A stretch of 64,000 nt of DNA from Rhizobium sp. WYJ-E13. GTDB taxonomy: Bacteria; Pseudomonadota; Alphaproteobacteria; Rhizobiales; Rhizobiaceae. Location of the stretch: positions 124,001 through 188,000 of the forward strand of contig NZ_CP076854.1 of the NCBI RefSeq assembly GCF_018987265.1. The letters run 5' to 3'. Positions 17,321-26,030 of the stretch are shown piece after piece (the first letter of the stretch is position 1; every line of letters begins with the position of its first letter). Under the pieces are notes generated by a model that saw only the letters and a list, made by a program, of their open reading frames with translations, ran no database searches and was not told where the DNA came from. Position numbers and translations under genes: made by a program.

Positions 17321-18061
17321 TCAGGCCGCTTCTGGCTCAGCCACGTCCTTGTTCCCACCACTTTCCCCGATTGGCGCGAGGAGCGCCGCAAAAACATGCC
17401 CATCGAGCAGGCCATCATCTTCGAGATCGACCTTAGCCCAGATATGATCAGCGGTGTCGAAACTCACCACCGTTACGATCGTGCCAAGCGGAAGCGTTCT
17501 CGAAGACTCGAAGTCAAAACCCGGCCCGAGCCGAAGCTTCAGTCCTTCTCGCGCGATGACCTGGTACTTTCCCGGACCAAGGATCGGGATGGCCGGGACG
17601 CGATTGCGCCAGCCTTCCTCCGCAGCCTCCTGCAGCCAGGATGGTGCGTTGGTCGCGTGCCCTCCTGCACCCCATGTCAGTTTCGAATGATCATTGACCG
17701 AGGTGCCGAAGCCTACGTGGATCGTCCGGTCTCCCATATAGCCCACGCCGGCTCCAATGCCCGTCGCTCCATTTGCGGCACAAGCGGTGACAAATCCAAT
17801 GATGATCGGGTCGGCGTTACGGTCGGTAAAGCTTTTTGCGCTTCCACCAACAATGACCTGAAGATCGGCAGCGCGACCTCGGTCGTGGCGGGTAGAGCCG
17901 GTGCGCCGGGTGCCCTCACCCTTGGCAGGTTGACCGCCCGAGGTGATCCGGATTTCATCAACACCTGCCAGATCGGCGCTGCGCGCCAGAACGCGCTTCA
18001 ACTCGTCGGAAATTGGCAGGTTTCGTATTGCGACCGCAGGCGGGCCACTAAACATAACCAT
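17321..18061 (-). CDS. LAS/M15-type peptidoglycan peptidase with C-terminal SH3 domain
   Basis: This 246-aa protein contains TSGGQ, then STRHDRGRAADLQV (SxHxxGxAxD zinc motif) and TIHVGFG (third zinc ligand His), the LAS metallopeptidase signature of VanX/VanY/M15 enzymes. The SH3 module follows (YQVIAREGLKLRLGPGFDFE ... WAKVDLEDDGLLDGHVFAAL). An SD (GGAGGG) lies before the start. No signal peptide is seen. It should hydrolyse D,D- or L,D-type peptide bonds in stem peptides. It begins the transcript that includes the lysozyme-like gene. Confidence 0.78.
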   Translation of the reverse strand: MVMFSGPPAVAIRNLPISDELKRVLARSADLAGVDEIRITSGGQPAKGEGTRRTGSTRHDRGRAADLQVIVGGSAKSFTDRNADPIIIGFVTACAANGATGIGAGVGYMGDRTIHVGFGTSVNDHSKLTWGAGGHATNAPSWLQEAAEEGWRNRVPAIPILGPGKYQVIAREGLKLRLGPGFDFESSRTLPLGTIVTVVSFDTADHIWAKVDLEDDGLLDGHVFAALLAPIGESGGNKDVAEPEAA

Positions 18062-18821
18062 TTCATCCCTCCGAAAAGAGTATTATTTCATCGGGCCGGC
18101 CAACGTTTAAAGGTCAGCAGGTTGGCGCGTTTACCAGGAAATTCTGATATTGATCGGTATTGATTCCACTTTTCGTAGCATTAGTCAATGAATACTGCAA
18201 TTGACTGTCTACATGGAGATTTATTCGCGATGACGCCGGTTAAAGGTATTTGATGGCGCATGAGCAGAAACTTCTGAGCGGCATTTTCATCTTGAAAGAT
18301 GTAATTCCTCACGCTGATAATCAGAATGTCACTTTGAGAACCAAGGGTTTGTCGATTCAGAGGTATGCATCCAGGATCTTCAATGCAACATATTATTTTA
18401 TATCATCGTTGCGATAGAAGATAAATGCTCAGAAGATGATAGGTTGTTCCTGAGATATATGTTCGTGTCGTTTGGCATTTAATCGTAAGAATGCGCCCGT
18501 TCCGGCGGGTGATGGCACCTAATTTGAGATTCTGGTTTCGATTTTCGGCGCCTTGACGCCTACCAATTCGGAAATAACCTTTTCTAATATTTGGCGTTTT
18601 CTGATGAAGCTTAGCCGTCGGCAGCCATCTTTTCCACGGCGGCGAATCTCACATTAAGTGCCGAAATCGAAACCAGAATCTCAAGTTAAATGCCCAATCT
18701 CAATTTAGGTACCGCGCTATCTTGTTGAAATTATTGCACGCGGAGTCTTGCGATTAAATGCAAAACGACAGGGCTGTTGCACACCGCCATCCGTCCAGGG
18801 TTGCCTTCCAATCCGGCCGCT
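18062..18821. other. AT-rich intergenic stretch with an IS21-like end remnant
   Basis: This 760-bp stretch has no convincing coding frame. The left half (18062-18500) is AT-rich. Around 18510-18710 lies an inverted-repeat structure described separately. The promoter for the minus-strand M15-like/lysozyme-like pair must lie next to 18061. Confidence 0.5.
18524..18684. repeat. Inverted-repeat remnant of an IS21-type element (MITE-like)
   Basis: TTGAGATTCTGGTTTCGATT at 18524 continues to TTCGGC at 18549. It recurs inverted at 18660-18684 with one base difference. Further TAA-xTTGAGATT-like subterminal copies follow at 18685-18711 (AATTGAGATT read on the minus strand) and near 18643-18656 (GTGAGATT). 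Repeated TGAGATT units near both ends are typical of IS21-family termini. Only ~110 bp separate the arms and no transposase is coded, so this is an internally deleted element or a fused pair of ends. Confidence 0.6.
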
Positions 18822-19184
18822 CTAGGACCGCCCTAACCATGAAGAGAAGTAGGGCAAGCGTTCCCGCGCAGCCTCTGCATGCTTTTCCACGCCGGGCGGC
18901 TTTTGCTCCTGCGTCGCGGCCACGGCGACTTCCTGGCCGCCTGTTGCGGTACAGAATAACAGGCATGAGTTCACGAAGGCCAGGACATGGTCTCCGACAC
19001 TGTGCAGCGCATTCGCGAGGCTGCCGGCAATGAAGAATCCCGTCAGCAGCGAGATGATGAACGGCGCGACCGGAGAATTCCAGCCCGTCACCCTTCGGAG
19101 CGTGTTGGTGACGATGATGATAACGCCGGCGGCCCCAGCTACCGTTCCGAAACTGTCAAGCGTGAAGAAGCTCTCTCCCGGCAT
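18822..19184 (-). CDS. Small holin-like membrane protein
   Basis: This 120-aa protein has hydrophobic segments at ~12-27 (GTVAGAAGVIIIVTNTL), ~40-58 (VAPFIISLLTGFFIAGSL) and ~66-85 (HVLAFVNSCLLFCTATGG), then a charged C-terminal tail (QEQKPPGVEKHAEAARERLP). Size and topology resemble class I holins, but no family is recognised. It lies 3 bp after the stop of the membrane protease gene on the same strand, so the two are coupled. The neighbouring peptidoglycan hydrolases lack signal peptides, so a pore that lets them reach the wall would make sense. This is inference. Confidence 0.6.
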   Translation of the reverse strand: MPGESFFTLDSFGTVAGAAGVIIIVTNTLRRVTGWNSPVAPFIISLLTGFFIAGSLANALHSVGDHVLAFVNSCLLFCTATGGQEVAVAATQEQKPPGVEKHAEAARERLPYFSSWLGRS

Positions 19185-19187
19185 TTT

Positions 19188-21158
19188 CTAATCCCCTGTG
19201 AAAAAGGCTGATAATGGGCTTTTATGCCTCAGGCGCCGGTTGAAGTGATCCATCAATGGCTCCGCCATGACGATGTAGCTTTCCCTGCGATTGAAGTATG
19301 TGCGTCCCCCCGCCACGATGCCGAACCAGATCGGTATTTCGGCATTCTTCTCGCTCATCAACACCCAAGCGCCCGAGTCGCCGGGCTGGCTGAAGCGCCC
19401 GAAGAACGGCGGCCAGGAGAGCAGGTTCAGAAGGAAGTTCTTCGGCCAATTCTCGACGACGAAGTGCGAGAAGCATTCCAATGTCTCGCCGTCCAGCGAG
19501 CAGGACGCAAGGTCATACTTGATGTATCCGATGCCGGAACGCGCCGATCCTCCAGCACGGCGGACCCTGCGCCGTTTCGTGTTGGCGACTCTCAACTCCG
19601 CCTTCGATGGCAGAGCGACCTTTCGGCCGTCATTGCCGGAATCGCAGCAAGCGTGCGGGACCAGCAGTGCGGCATCTGGATCGTGGTTCTCGGCGGCCAA
19701 TTGCCGATTGACCAGCGCCTCTGCACAGGCACCACCAACAACATGAGAGCAGGTCAGCATGAACCGCTCGGACGAGGCGTCAGGCGAGATGTAACCGTCG
19801 ATGGTGCCGGTCAGGCCGGACGAGCCGCAGCGGAACTGCGGCTGCCATTGGCCCGGCCTGGCGATGTGCACGCCGATGCCCAGCCACTCCCGCATCGACC
19901 GCAGCGCTTGGGCAACTTCCCTTCGGCGATCGGTCCGGACCACCACGATCCAAGGATATTCGTTCGGCGAGATTTCCCACCAGCGCAGCTGTCGCAGCAA
20001 GACCTCGATCTTCCGCACCCCTTCGAACTCGGCAGTGCGGAGCAGGCAGCTCAGCGTATCGGCGACGCGGCCGAACAGAACGAATTCCTGTTCTTTCTGC
20101 TGGAAGTTGAGCGTGGCTATCCGCGCATCGCCCGCGCTGGGTGTGAGCGGACGCCTGCCGATCCGATCGGCAAGAGCCGGCGGAATCTCGAGCAGTTCCG
20201 ACTCCGGCGGCAGATCCGCATATAGCTCCAGCTGCGACTGGACATAGCTCGACCGTTGCACGGCGGCTTCGTCGGCGCGCCTTTGTGATCCCCGGAAGAC
20301 CGGGCGTTCGTTGTGGCCGCCGGGTAAATCGCCGAAGGCATACCCGATGCTTGCCAGGACGGCACGCCTGAGCGCCGTGGCAAGCGGGACCGATTGTCCG
20401 GCTCCTGTGGCGTCGTTCCACGGAACCTGGAAGCGCGGCACATGGTCATCCTGGCTGGTAAAGGCATCCACCGCCAGCCGCACCAGCGCGAGGACAATGA
20501 CAACCAGCGTGAAAGTGCCGAAGCCGACAAGGAGAGTGAGGATCGCAAACAAGAGCAGATAGACAGGCAGGCTTACGGACTGAAGCAGGTCAGGAACGCC
20601 AATCCAAACGGAGATCGCTACGAGCAGCCACCAGAGACCGAGACCGATGGCCCCCACGGTCGCGACGATTGCGCCGACCGCCGCAGCGATCAGGAATACG
20701 CTCAAGAGCAGGGCAGGGATGCCACGGAGAGCGGCGAAGGCCTCGCCAATGGCGGCGCGGGGACGGGTCGAAAGCCTGAGGAGAAAGAGGCCAATCTGGT
20801 AGAAAATCCAAAGCAGGCCGGAGAGCGACATCACCGCCACGATTATCGCTAAGGGAGTTGCGGCCAGGACCAAGGCGGCAGCGGCCGTGACCACAAGCCA
20901 GTCGGACGGAAGCGAGTTCGTTGCCGAAAGACTAGTGCTAAAGGCAATGCCCAGGATATAGAAGGCGATAACACCTCCGACGAACTCGGTTTCGTCCCCC
21001 AGCCTTTCCCCGATCCTGCGGAAGAAATTCTGCAGCCGGTGGCTTGGCCTGACGACGTTGCCGAATACCCATAACGCAAACAGTAAAAACGACGCGAGCG
21101 CCAGAAGAAATGCCACGATGATCGCGGCCGCGACAAAATATGTTACGAGTATATCCAT
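19188..21158 (-). CDS. Polytopic membrane protein with C-terminal trypsin-like serine protease domain
   Basis: In this 656-aa protein the first ~240 residues hold about six hydrophobic segments (e.g. VAAAIIVAFLLALASFLLFA, LVVTAAAALVLAATPLAIIV, VYLLLFAILTLLVGFGTFTL). A soluble ~200-aa linker region follows, with no recognised fold. The C-terminal ~190 residues carry a chymotrypsin-type triad: His in FMLTCSHVVGG, a likely Asp in NHDPDAALLVP, and Ser in SQPGDSGAWVL. The protease most likely faces the cytoplasm, judged by the positive loops, but topology is uncertain. It is coupled to the holin-like gene. Protease-effector fusions occur in predicted bacterial conflict systems. A housekeeping DegP-type role is unlikely because PDZ domains and a signal peptide are absent. 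Confidence 0.78.
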   Translation of the reverse strand: MDILVTYFVAAAIIVAFLLALASFLLFALWVFGNVVRPSHRLQNFFRRIGERLGDETEFVGGVIAFYILGIAFSTSLSATNSLPSDWLVVTAAAALVLAATPLAIIVAVMSLSGLLWIFYQIGLFLLRLSTRPRAAIGEAFAALRGIPALLLSVFLIAAAVGAIVATVGAIGLGLWWLLVAISVWIGVPDLLQSVSLPVYLLLFAILTLLVGFGTFTLVVIVLALVRLAVDAFTSQDDHVPRFQVPWNDATGAGQSVPLATALRRAVLASIGYAFGDLPGGHNERPVFRGSQRRADEAAVQRSSYVQSQLELYADLPPESELLEIPPALADRIGRRPLTPSAGDARIATLNFQQKEQEFVLFGRVADTLSCLLRTAEFEGVRKIEVLLRQLRWWEISPNEYPWIVVVRTDRRREVAQALRSMREWLGIGVHIARPGQWQPQFRCGSSGLTGTIDGYISPDASSERFMLTCSHVVGGACAEALVNRQLAAENHDPDAALLVPHACCDSGNDGRKVALPSKAELRVANTKRRRVRRAGGSARSGIGYIKYDLASCSLDGETLECFSHFVVENWPKNFLLNLLSWPPFFGRFSQPGDSGAWVLMSEKNAEIPIWFGIVAGGRTYFNRRESYIVMAEPLMDHFNRRLRHKSPLSAFFTGD

Positions 21159-21481
21159 ACAGATTGTCTCGCGGAGAACCTTGCAATCTTTAACATATGT
21201 ATACTTGTTTGCAATAACTTCCTATGGATGGTTTCCGGCGGAAACTTCTCTTCTCGCATTGTGTTGAGTTGAGATGGCGAGGTGCGGAGTGCAGGCACAT
21301 AGTGTTGTCCATCGCCTTTGGTGTGAAGTAAAAAAGTCGCTGCCGAATAACATAGTCAGTCGCTTCGGAAAGTATATATCTCCATGCGTTCGGCGATGAG
21401 AGCACATGGACAGAGGATAACGTCGGTTCGATTGGGGTAGAAGAGACGATTGCCGATTCCGCATGCTCGCTCGCGACCAGC
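21159..21481. other. Promoter region of the membrane protease gene, left of IS701
   Basis: This 323 bp is moderately AT-rich and has no coding frame worth calling. It should hold the promoter for the protease/holin-like pair. The IS701 insertion begins at its right edge, so IS-driven transcription does not point into it (the transposase reads away). Confidence 0.45.
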
Positions 21482-22919
21482 CTAGTACTACAGTTGCGGT
21501 TTACCGGAAGTCATGATTCACTTCCCGCATTTGGCGGGAGGGAAGTTCAATGTCGGTTGCGGGTTGGTCCGGGTCGGTTCTGGCGTGGCATCGTGAGCTC
21601 GATGCCTTGAAGGTGCGGTTGGGCTCGGTCTTTGGTCGCCGAGAATTGCGCGCATCGTGCGGTGCCTTTCTGGATGGGTTGTTGTCGGGAGTAGAGCGCA
21701 AGACTGGCTGGCTGATGGCGGAACAGGCAGGACTGGAGCGCCCTTATCGGATGCAATCGCTGCTGGGGCGCAGCCATTGGGATGCTGACGCATTGCGCGA
21801 TACGGTTCGCGCTTATGCAATAGAGTCTCTCGGTGACGCGGACGGCGTTCTTGTGGTCGATGAGACCGGCTTCCTGAAGAAAGGCGCCCATTCAGTCGGT
21901 GTCGCACGACAATATTCCGGCACGGCCGGCCGGATCGAGAACTGTCAGATCGGTGTTTTCCTTGCCTATGCAAGCCGCTACGGTCAGACCCTGATCGATC
22001 GGCAACTTTATCTACCGAAGGAGTGGGCCGAGGATGAAGCCCGCCGTGCTTCGGCTCACGTCCCCCAGTCCCAAGCCTTCGCGACCAAACCGGCCATTGC
22101 AGCCAAGCTCATTGCCGATGCGCTGGATGCCGGCGTGCCTTGTGCCTGGGTATTGGCGGATGCGCTTTATGGTTCGGATTCCAAGCTGCGCCGGATGCTG
22201 GAAAGCCGTGGCCAGCCTTATGTTCTGGCAGTGCGCTCCAATCAATGCCTGCGCTTTGTGCGTGAGCAAGGGATCGAGCAGACCGATCCCGAAACGATGG
22301 CTGATGAGTTGAAACCGGAGGTTTGGCAGAGCCATGCAGCAGGCGAAGGTGCCAAGGGTCTTCGGCTTTATGATTGGGCCCGTATTCCTCTCAGCTCTCG
22401 CCCGGATCCACAATGGGAGCGCTGGCTTCTGATCCGGCGCAGCCGACGCGAACCCGATGCGCGCGCCTATTACTTTGTCTTTGCGCCCGCCGGTACCGAA
22501 TTGAGCGAATTGGCGGGCGCTGCCGGGCTGCGTTGGACCGTGGAAGAATGCTTCCAGCGTGCGAAGGACGATCTCGGCCTGGATCATTGCGAAGCGCGAT
22601 CCTGGCATGCTTGGAAGCGGCACATGACGCTCGTCATGGCAGCCGCTGCATTCCTCGCCAAACTCGGCGCCGATCTACGCCGCACCGCTGCTGGCAAACC
22701 GAACGAAACGAGTCCAAACCCGCCAATCGCCGCCTGACCAACACCATGGCCTTCGTGCCCAGCGTCGCAGAGATCCGCTATCTGATCAAACGCCTCCTGC
22801 TACAGCCCCCGATTAGAGTTCGCCTCATCTTGGCATGGTCACTCTGGCGACGCAGGCATCAAGCATCCGCAATGCTTTCTCACTACAAAGCAAGGCATCA
22901 AACGCAACTGTAGTACTAG
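21482..22919 (+). mobile_element. IS701-family insertion sequence with CTAG target duplication
   Basis: The terminal inverted repeats are perfect over 17 bp: CTAGTACTACAGTTGCG at 21482-21498 and its reverse complement at 22903-22919. The outermost CTAG on each side is either a 4-bp target duplication or part of the repeat. Length is ~1.43 kb. A single transposase gene fills it and overlaps the right repeat with its stop (TAG at 22911). The insertion is between the membrane protease and LAS peptidase genes. The two 200-bp flanks do not form an obvious interrupted gene. Confidence 0.88.
21550..22913 (+). pseudogene. IS701 transposase with a frameshift near the C-terminus
   Basis: The DDE transposase is intact through VLVVDETGFLKKGAHSVGVA (first Asp), WVLADALYGSDSKLRR (second Asp) and LRWTVEECFQRAKDDLGLDH (Glu). 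After about residue 385 (22700-22720) the frame changes. The expected tail (MAFVPSVAEIRYLIKRLLLQ, then ILAWSLWRRRHQASAMLSHY) continues in another frame to 22913, while the open frame ends at 22737. One indel accounts for it. Loss of ~60 C-terminal residues probably cripples the enzyme, although all catalytic residues remain. Confidence 0.82.
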
Positions 22920-23063
22920 ACCGCGTTGACCAGCAATATCTCCTCCGACATCGAACGAAACGTACGCCTCATCCCGGTCCGGTCCATCGCCCATGTGCCG
23001 GCGCCGACCGCCGTCGGTTGCTGGGTGAAGGGGGAGCATGAGGATTTGCGGGGCGGCACATTG

Positions 23064-23732
23064 TCATTGGAATGCGCGCGCCCGGGTCCGCAACAGGAAT
23101 TCCTTCCAGACAGCTGGCACGGTCAGGCCTCCCTGACCGGCCAGGCCAAGCTCTGCAAGGACGGCATTGGCCGAAGGCTTCGTCGCAGAACCATAGACAC
23201 CATCCACCCCGTCATCTTCCGTCCCGGTGGCGCCAATGTCGCGGTTGAAGATATATTTCAGGGCGGATTGAAGAAAGAAGGTCTGGGCATTCGAGGCGGT
23301 GCGAAAGGCAAAGGAGAAGTTGAAATCGACGTGAAAATGGTCCCGGTGATTTGGATAGTGGAAGCTCAACACCTGGGAGAAATATAAGAACAGGTGGGCG
23401 TTGATGCCGACGTAAAATCGCCGGTCCTCAGGATATTCATCCATCATGAAACGCTGCTCGCCCCAATAGAAGCCATCAAGGTCGAAGGCGAAGCCCTGCC
23501 CATGGGCGTTTTCACCGTCACCGATCGTGCCGGCCGTGAGGATGATGGTTGGCCGACCCCGACCCCAGACGTCAAACAGTTCGCTCAGACAGTCATTGAG
23601 CGTGCTTTTCAGCCGATCGCGGCATTGAAATGAACGGGGATCGCCCTTGCTTCCGTAGGGGAAGTTCGGCAGCCGGTCGTAATGGACCGGAACTGTCGCA
23701 AGCCTGTCGAATGATGCTTCCGTGGCACTCAT
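23064..23732 (-). CDS. LAS/M15 (extensin-like) peptidoglycan peptidase with a partial PG-binding tail
   Basis: This 222-aa protein has a zinc site NAHGQGFAFDLDG (HxxGxAxD, residues ~78-90) and RDHFHVDF (~131-138), as in the extensin-like/M15 peptidases. The C-terminus (TEDDGVDGVYGSATKPSANA) resembles the second half of a PG_binding_1 repeat. No signal peptide is seen. RBS GGAGGAG lies before the start. It is about 100 bp downstream of the large PG-binding lysozyme-like gene on the same strand, so the two probably act together on the wall, cutting peptide and glycan bonds respectively. Confidence 0.75.
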   Translation of the reverse strand: MSATEASFDRLATVPVHYDRLPNFPYGSKGDPRSFQCRDRLKSTLNDCLSELFDVWGRGRPTIILTAGTIGDGENAHGQGFAFDLDGFYWGEQRFMMDEYPEDRRFYVGINAHLFLYFSQVLSFHYPNHRDHFHVDFNFSFAFRTASNAQTFFLQSALKYIFNRDIGATGTEDDGVDGVYGSATKPSANAVLAELGLAGQGGLTVPAVWKEFLLRTRARAFQ

Positions 23733-23830
23733 GTCATGCTCCTCCGTTGCTTGGCGCCAGGTGGTTGCTGGCTGTGGGAGACCGTCAGGCTGCCGCTGGA
23801 TACCGGTCGCCGGCTCTGCAGCGCCTGCCG

Positions 23831-25900
23831 TCAGACCGGTTGCTGCGTTGCAAAGTCGTAGACGAGATTTTTCAGGACGGGCCTTTTCAGCATTCCGTCG
23901 TGAACGTTCTGCGCTCGGCCGCCCGGGCCATAGCCTGACAGCCGGATCGCTTCTATCGGATCGCTCCTCAGCAGTGCGTCGAGAACCATCGGCAGATGTG
24001 ATTCACTCAGATGCGGTGCGGCTACGGCGACCGACAGCAGGTCGCATTTCATGCCGTCGACGCCGGCCGGATATTTTGCGCGGACCGCTGGCGTCGACAG
24101 GATCTTCTGGTGCAGCTTCATCAGCGATGATTTCACATTGTTGATCGAGCCGCCGACCTGCATGCTGCGCATAACGCGCGAGTTCACCGTCCACATTAGC
24201 CAGCGCGCGGCGGCGTGGAGCTCTTCGGGGTCTGGTTTCAGGTTGGTGTGGTAGCGGTCCGGATTGAAAAAGCCCATCAGGTCGCCATGGTAGTAGCTTG
24301 CGGTATAACCGCCGTCCTTTGGTGCGACCTTGTTTTCGAGCGACCGGTAAGCGTTGCCTTTTACAAAACAGAGTTTGCCGGCGATGACGTCGAGCTCGGG
24401 AAACCAGGTCTTTGCCTCGTCGGGGATCTCGACAAACAGCCGGCGGAAAAGGGGGAGGAAATCGTCGCCGGTGTGCGCCGCTAGCTGGATGAAGCCGAAC
24501 GTCATGGCAGCCCTGTCCCAGGCGTTGATCACGGTGAAGCAGGCGTTGGATTCGGCCCAGGCGGTCGGATAAATCAGCTCCGGCCAGGTGCCGAACTCGC
24601 TCCAGTCGCCAGGATTATAGGATATGCGCGGCTCATGGCTCGTCGTTCGCGCAAGCCCCCTCGTCGTGGCGTCCGAATAGCCGTTATATTCAAAGAAGCG
24701 CCCGAGAAAAAACGGCGACGCATTGCCGTCGAAGAGCACGTCCCATCGGCTGGCGCCCGGTTGCTTGCGGATCTGCCATCCGGGCAGCGGCTTATAGCCG
24801 GTATCAAGCGCAATGGTCAGGTTTGGGTTTAGCGTCAGAGCGGTTGGGGCCACAGCCTCATCGCTGGTGTGGTTGCTGGCGATCGGATCGCTCTCGGCTT
24901 GCCCCGGGAGGCCGGCGGGCGAGCTGGGCTGCAGCAGCAGATCAAACTCTCCACCATTGTTCGGCCAGCCAAGGCCGAGGGCCTCGGCGCTCGACGGCCC
25001 GCCGATCATATCGGTGCCGTTCTTTCCGAATGTATCGAGTTGAAACTGCCGGAGGGCTTTGGCGGTATGGCCGCCGAAAAGCCCGTCGGGGTTGGGGGAG
25101 CCGATATCGTAGCCCTTCGCGACAAGGCCGGCCTGCAGGCGCTCGACAAGCAGGCCACGAGAGCCGAAACGCACGGTCGGAGCGCGTTTGGCATAGCCGA
25201 GTTCGGCCGTCCGCATCGCCTCGTTTTCCTCGAAGATGGCGAGCGCGAAATAATACTGGTCCAGGCGATAGGCATTATCGAGGAATCTCTTCCAGGGCCC
25301 GAGCTCCGAGGTCAGTTTGCTTGCCCCGCTGTCGCCCTCCTTGCCGGCGACGACGACACATCCGTAGGATGAATAATAGCTTGCGGTCTCGTTGATTTGC
25401 CGGGAGCAATGGAGGTTGTCGTAGACAACCTCGAATTCGAAGCGGTCGTCGCCCTCGAAGTCAGTGTCATCACTGGTTCGCCAGACGGGCAGCTTGGTTT
25501 CGTTGCGAAAGGCAAGATGACGGTCGGAGCCGTGATTGCCCTTAAAATAGCGGTGATCCGGCATGCCGGGTACCTTGGCGAAGAAGCCCGAGGCCAGCCG
25601 GTTCACGCCGTTGCCATTGTCTGGGAGATGAGCCTCAACGGCGGTGATATGCGGGACCGAACTGCCAACGAAGACGGCGATCTTTCCCGTGCCGGTCTGC
25701 CACTGGCCGATTGTGCAATGCATATGCCGATAGTCGATCGGGCTTGTGACGAGCTCATGGGCATTTCGAAAATCCGAGCCGCCGAATTCAAGTGGCTGGC
25801 AACCGCGCAAGGCGACGAACACCAGCTCGTTTTCTGGAATTGCAAACGAACTGATTCTGAACATGTCGCGCAAAACGTCATCGCTGAGTGAAAATTTCAA
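23831..25900 (-). CDS. Large PG_binding_1-containing protein with lysozyme/chitosanase-like C-terminal region
   Basis: This protein is about 689 aa from a TTG start at 25900, placed by AAGGAGG. An in-frame ORF reaches 26080, but its first ~60 residues are low-complexity Arg-rich and look non-coding. The N-terminal ~260 residues are unrecognised, with a GKEGDSGASKL segment. PG_binding_1 follows (APTVRFGSRGLLVERLQAGL ... DGLFGGHTAKALRQFQLDTF). The C-terminal ~280 residues contain WAESNACFTVINAWDRAAMT, FGFIQLAAHTGDDFLP and SYYHGDLMGFFNPDRYHTNL, a pattern like lysozyme/chitosanase folds with a catalytic Glu. No signal peptide is seen. The catalytic assignment is by pattern only. Confidence 0.68.
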   Translation of the reverse strand: MKFSLSDDVLRDMFRISSFAIPENELVFVALRGCQPLEFGGSDFRNAHELVTSPIDYRHMHCTIGQWQTGTGKIAVFVGSSVPHITAVEAHLPDNGNGVNRLASGFFAKVPGMPDHRYFKGNHGSDRHLAFRNETKLPVWRTSDDTDFEGDDRFEFEVVYDNLHCSRQINETASYYSSYGCVVVAGKEGDSGASKLTSELGPWKRFLDNAYRLDQYYFALAIFEENEAMRTAELGYAKRAPTVRFGSRGLLVERLQAGLVAKGYDIGSPNPDGLFGGHTAKALRQFQLDTFGKNGTDMIGGPSSAEALGLGWPNNGGEFDLLLQPSSPAGLPGQAESDPIASNHTSDEAVAPTALTLNPNLTIALDTGYKPLPGWQIRKQPGASRWDVLFDGNASPFFLGRFFEYNGYSDATTRGLARTTSHEPRISYNPGDWSEFGTWPELIYPTAWAESNACFTVINAWDRAAMTFGFIQLAAHTGDDFLPLFRRLFVEIPDEAKTWFPELDVIAGKLCFVKGNAYRSLENKVAPKDGGYTASYYHGDLMGFFNPDRYHTNLKPDPEELHAAARWLMWTVNSRVMRSMQVGGSINNVKSSLMKLHQKILSTPAVRAKYPAGVDGMKCDLLSVAVAAPHLSESHLPMVLDALLRSDPIEAIRLSGYGPGGRAQNVHDGMLKRPVLKNLVYDFATQQPV

Positions 25901-26030
25901 GTTCGCTTCCTCCTTGATAAAATGCCGCACAGGCGCGGACATTCGGTCGCGAAGCGTGGCGAACCGCCTTCGACGCAGGATTGCCCGACGATTGGAATCT
26001 GGAGGGTGGTGATCACCACCTCTTGCATGC

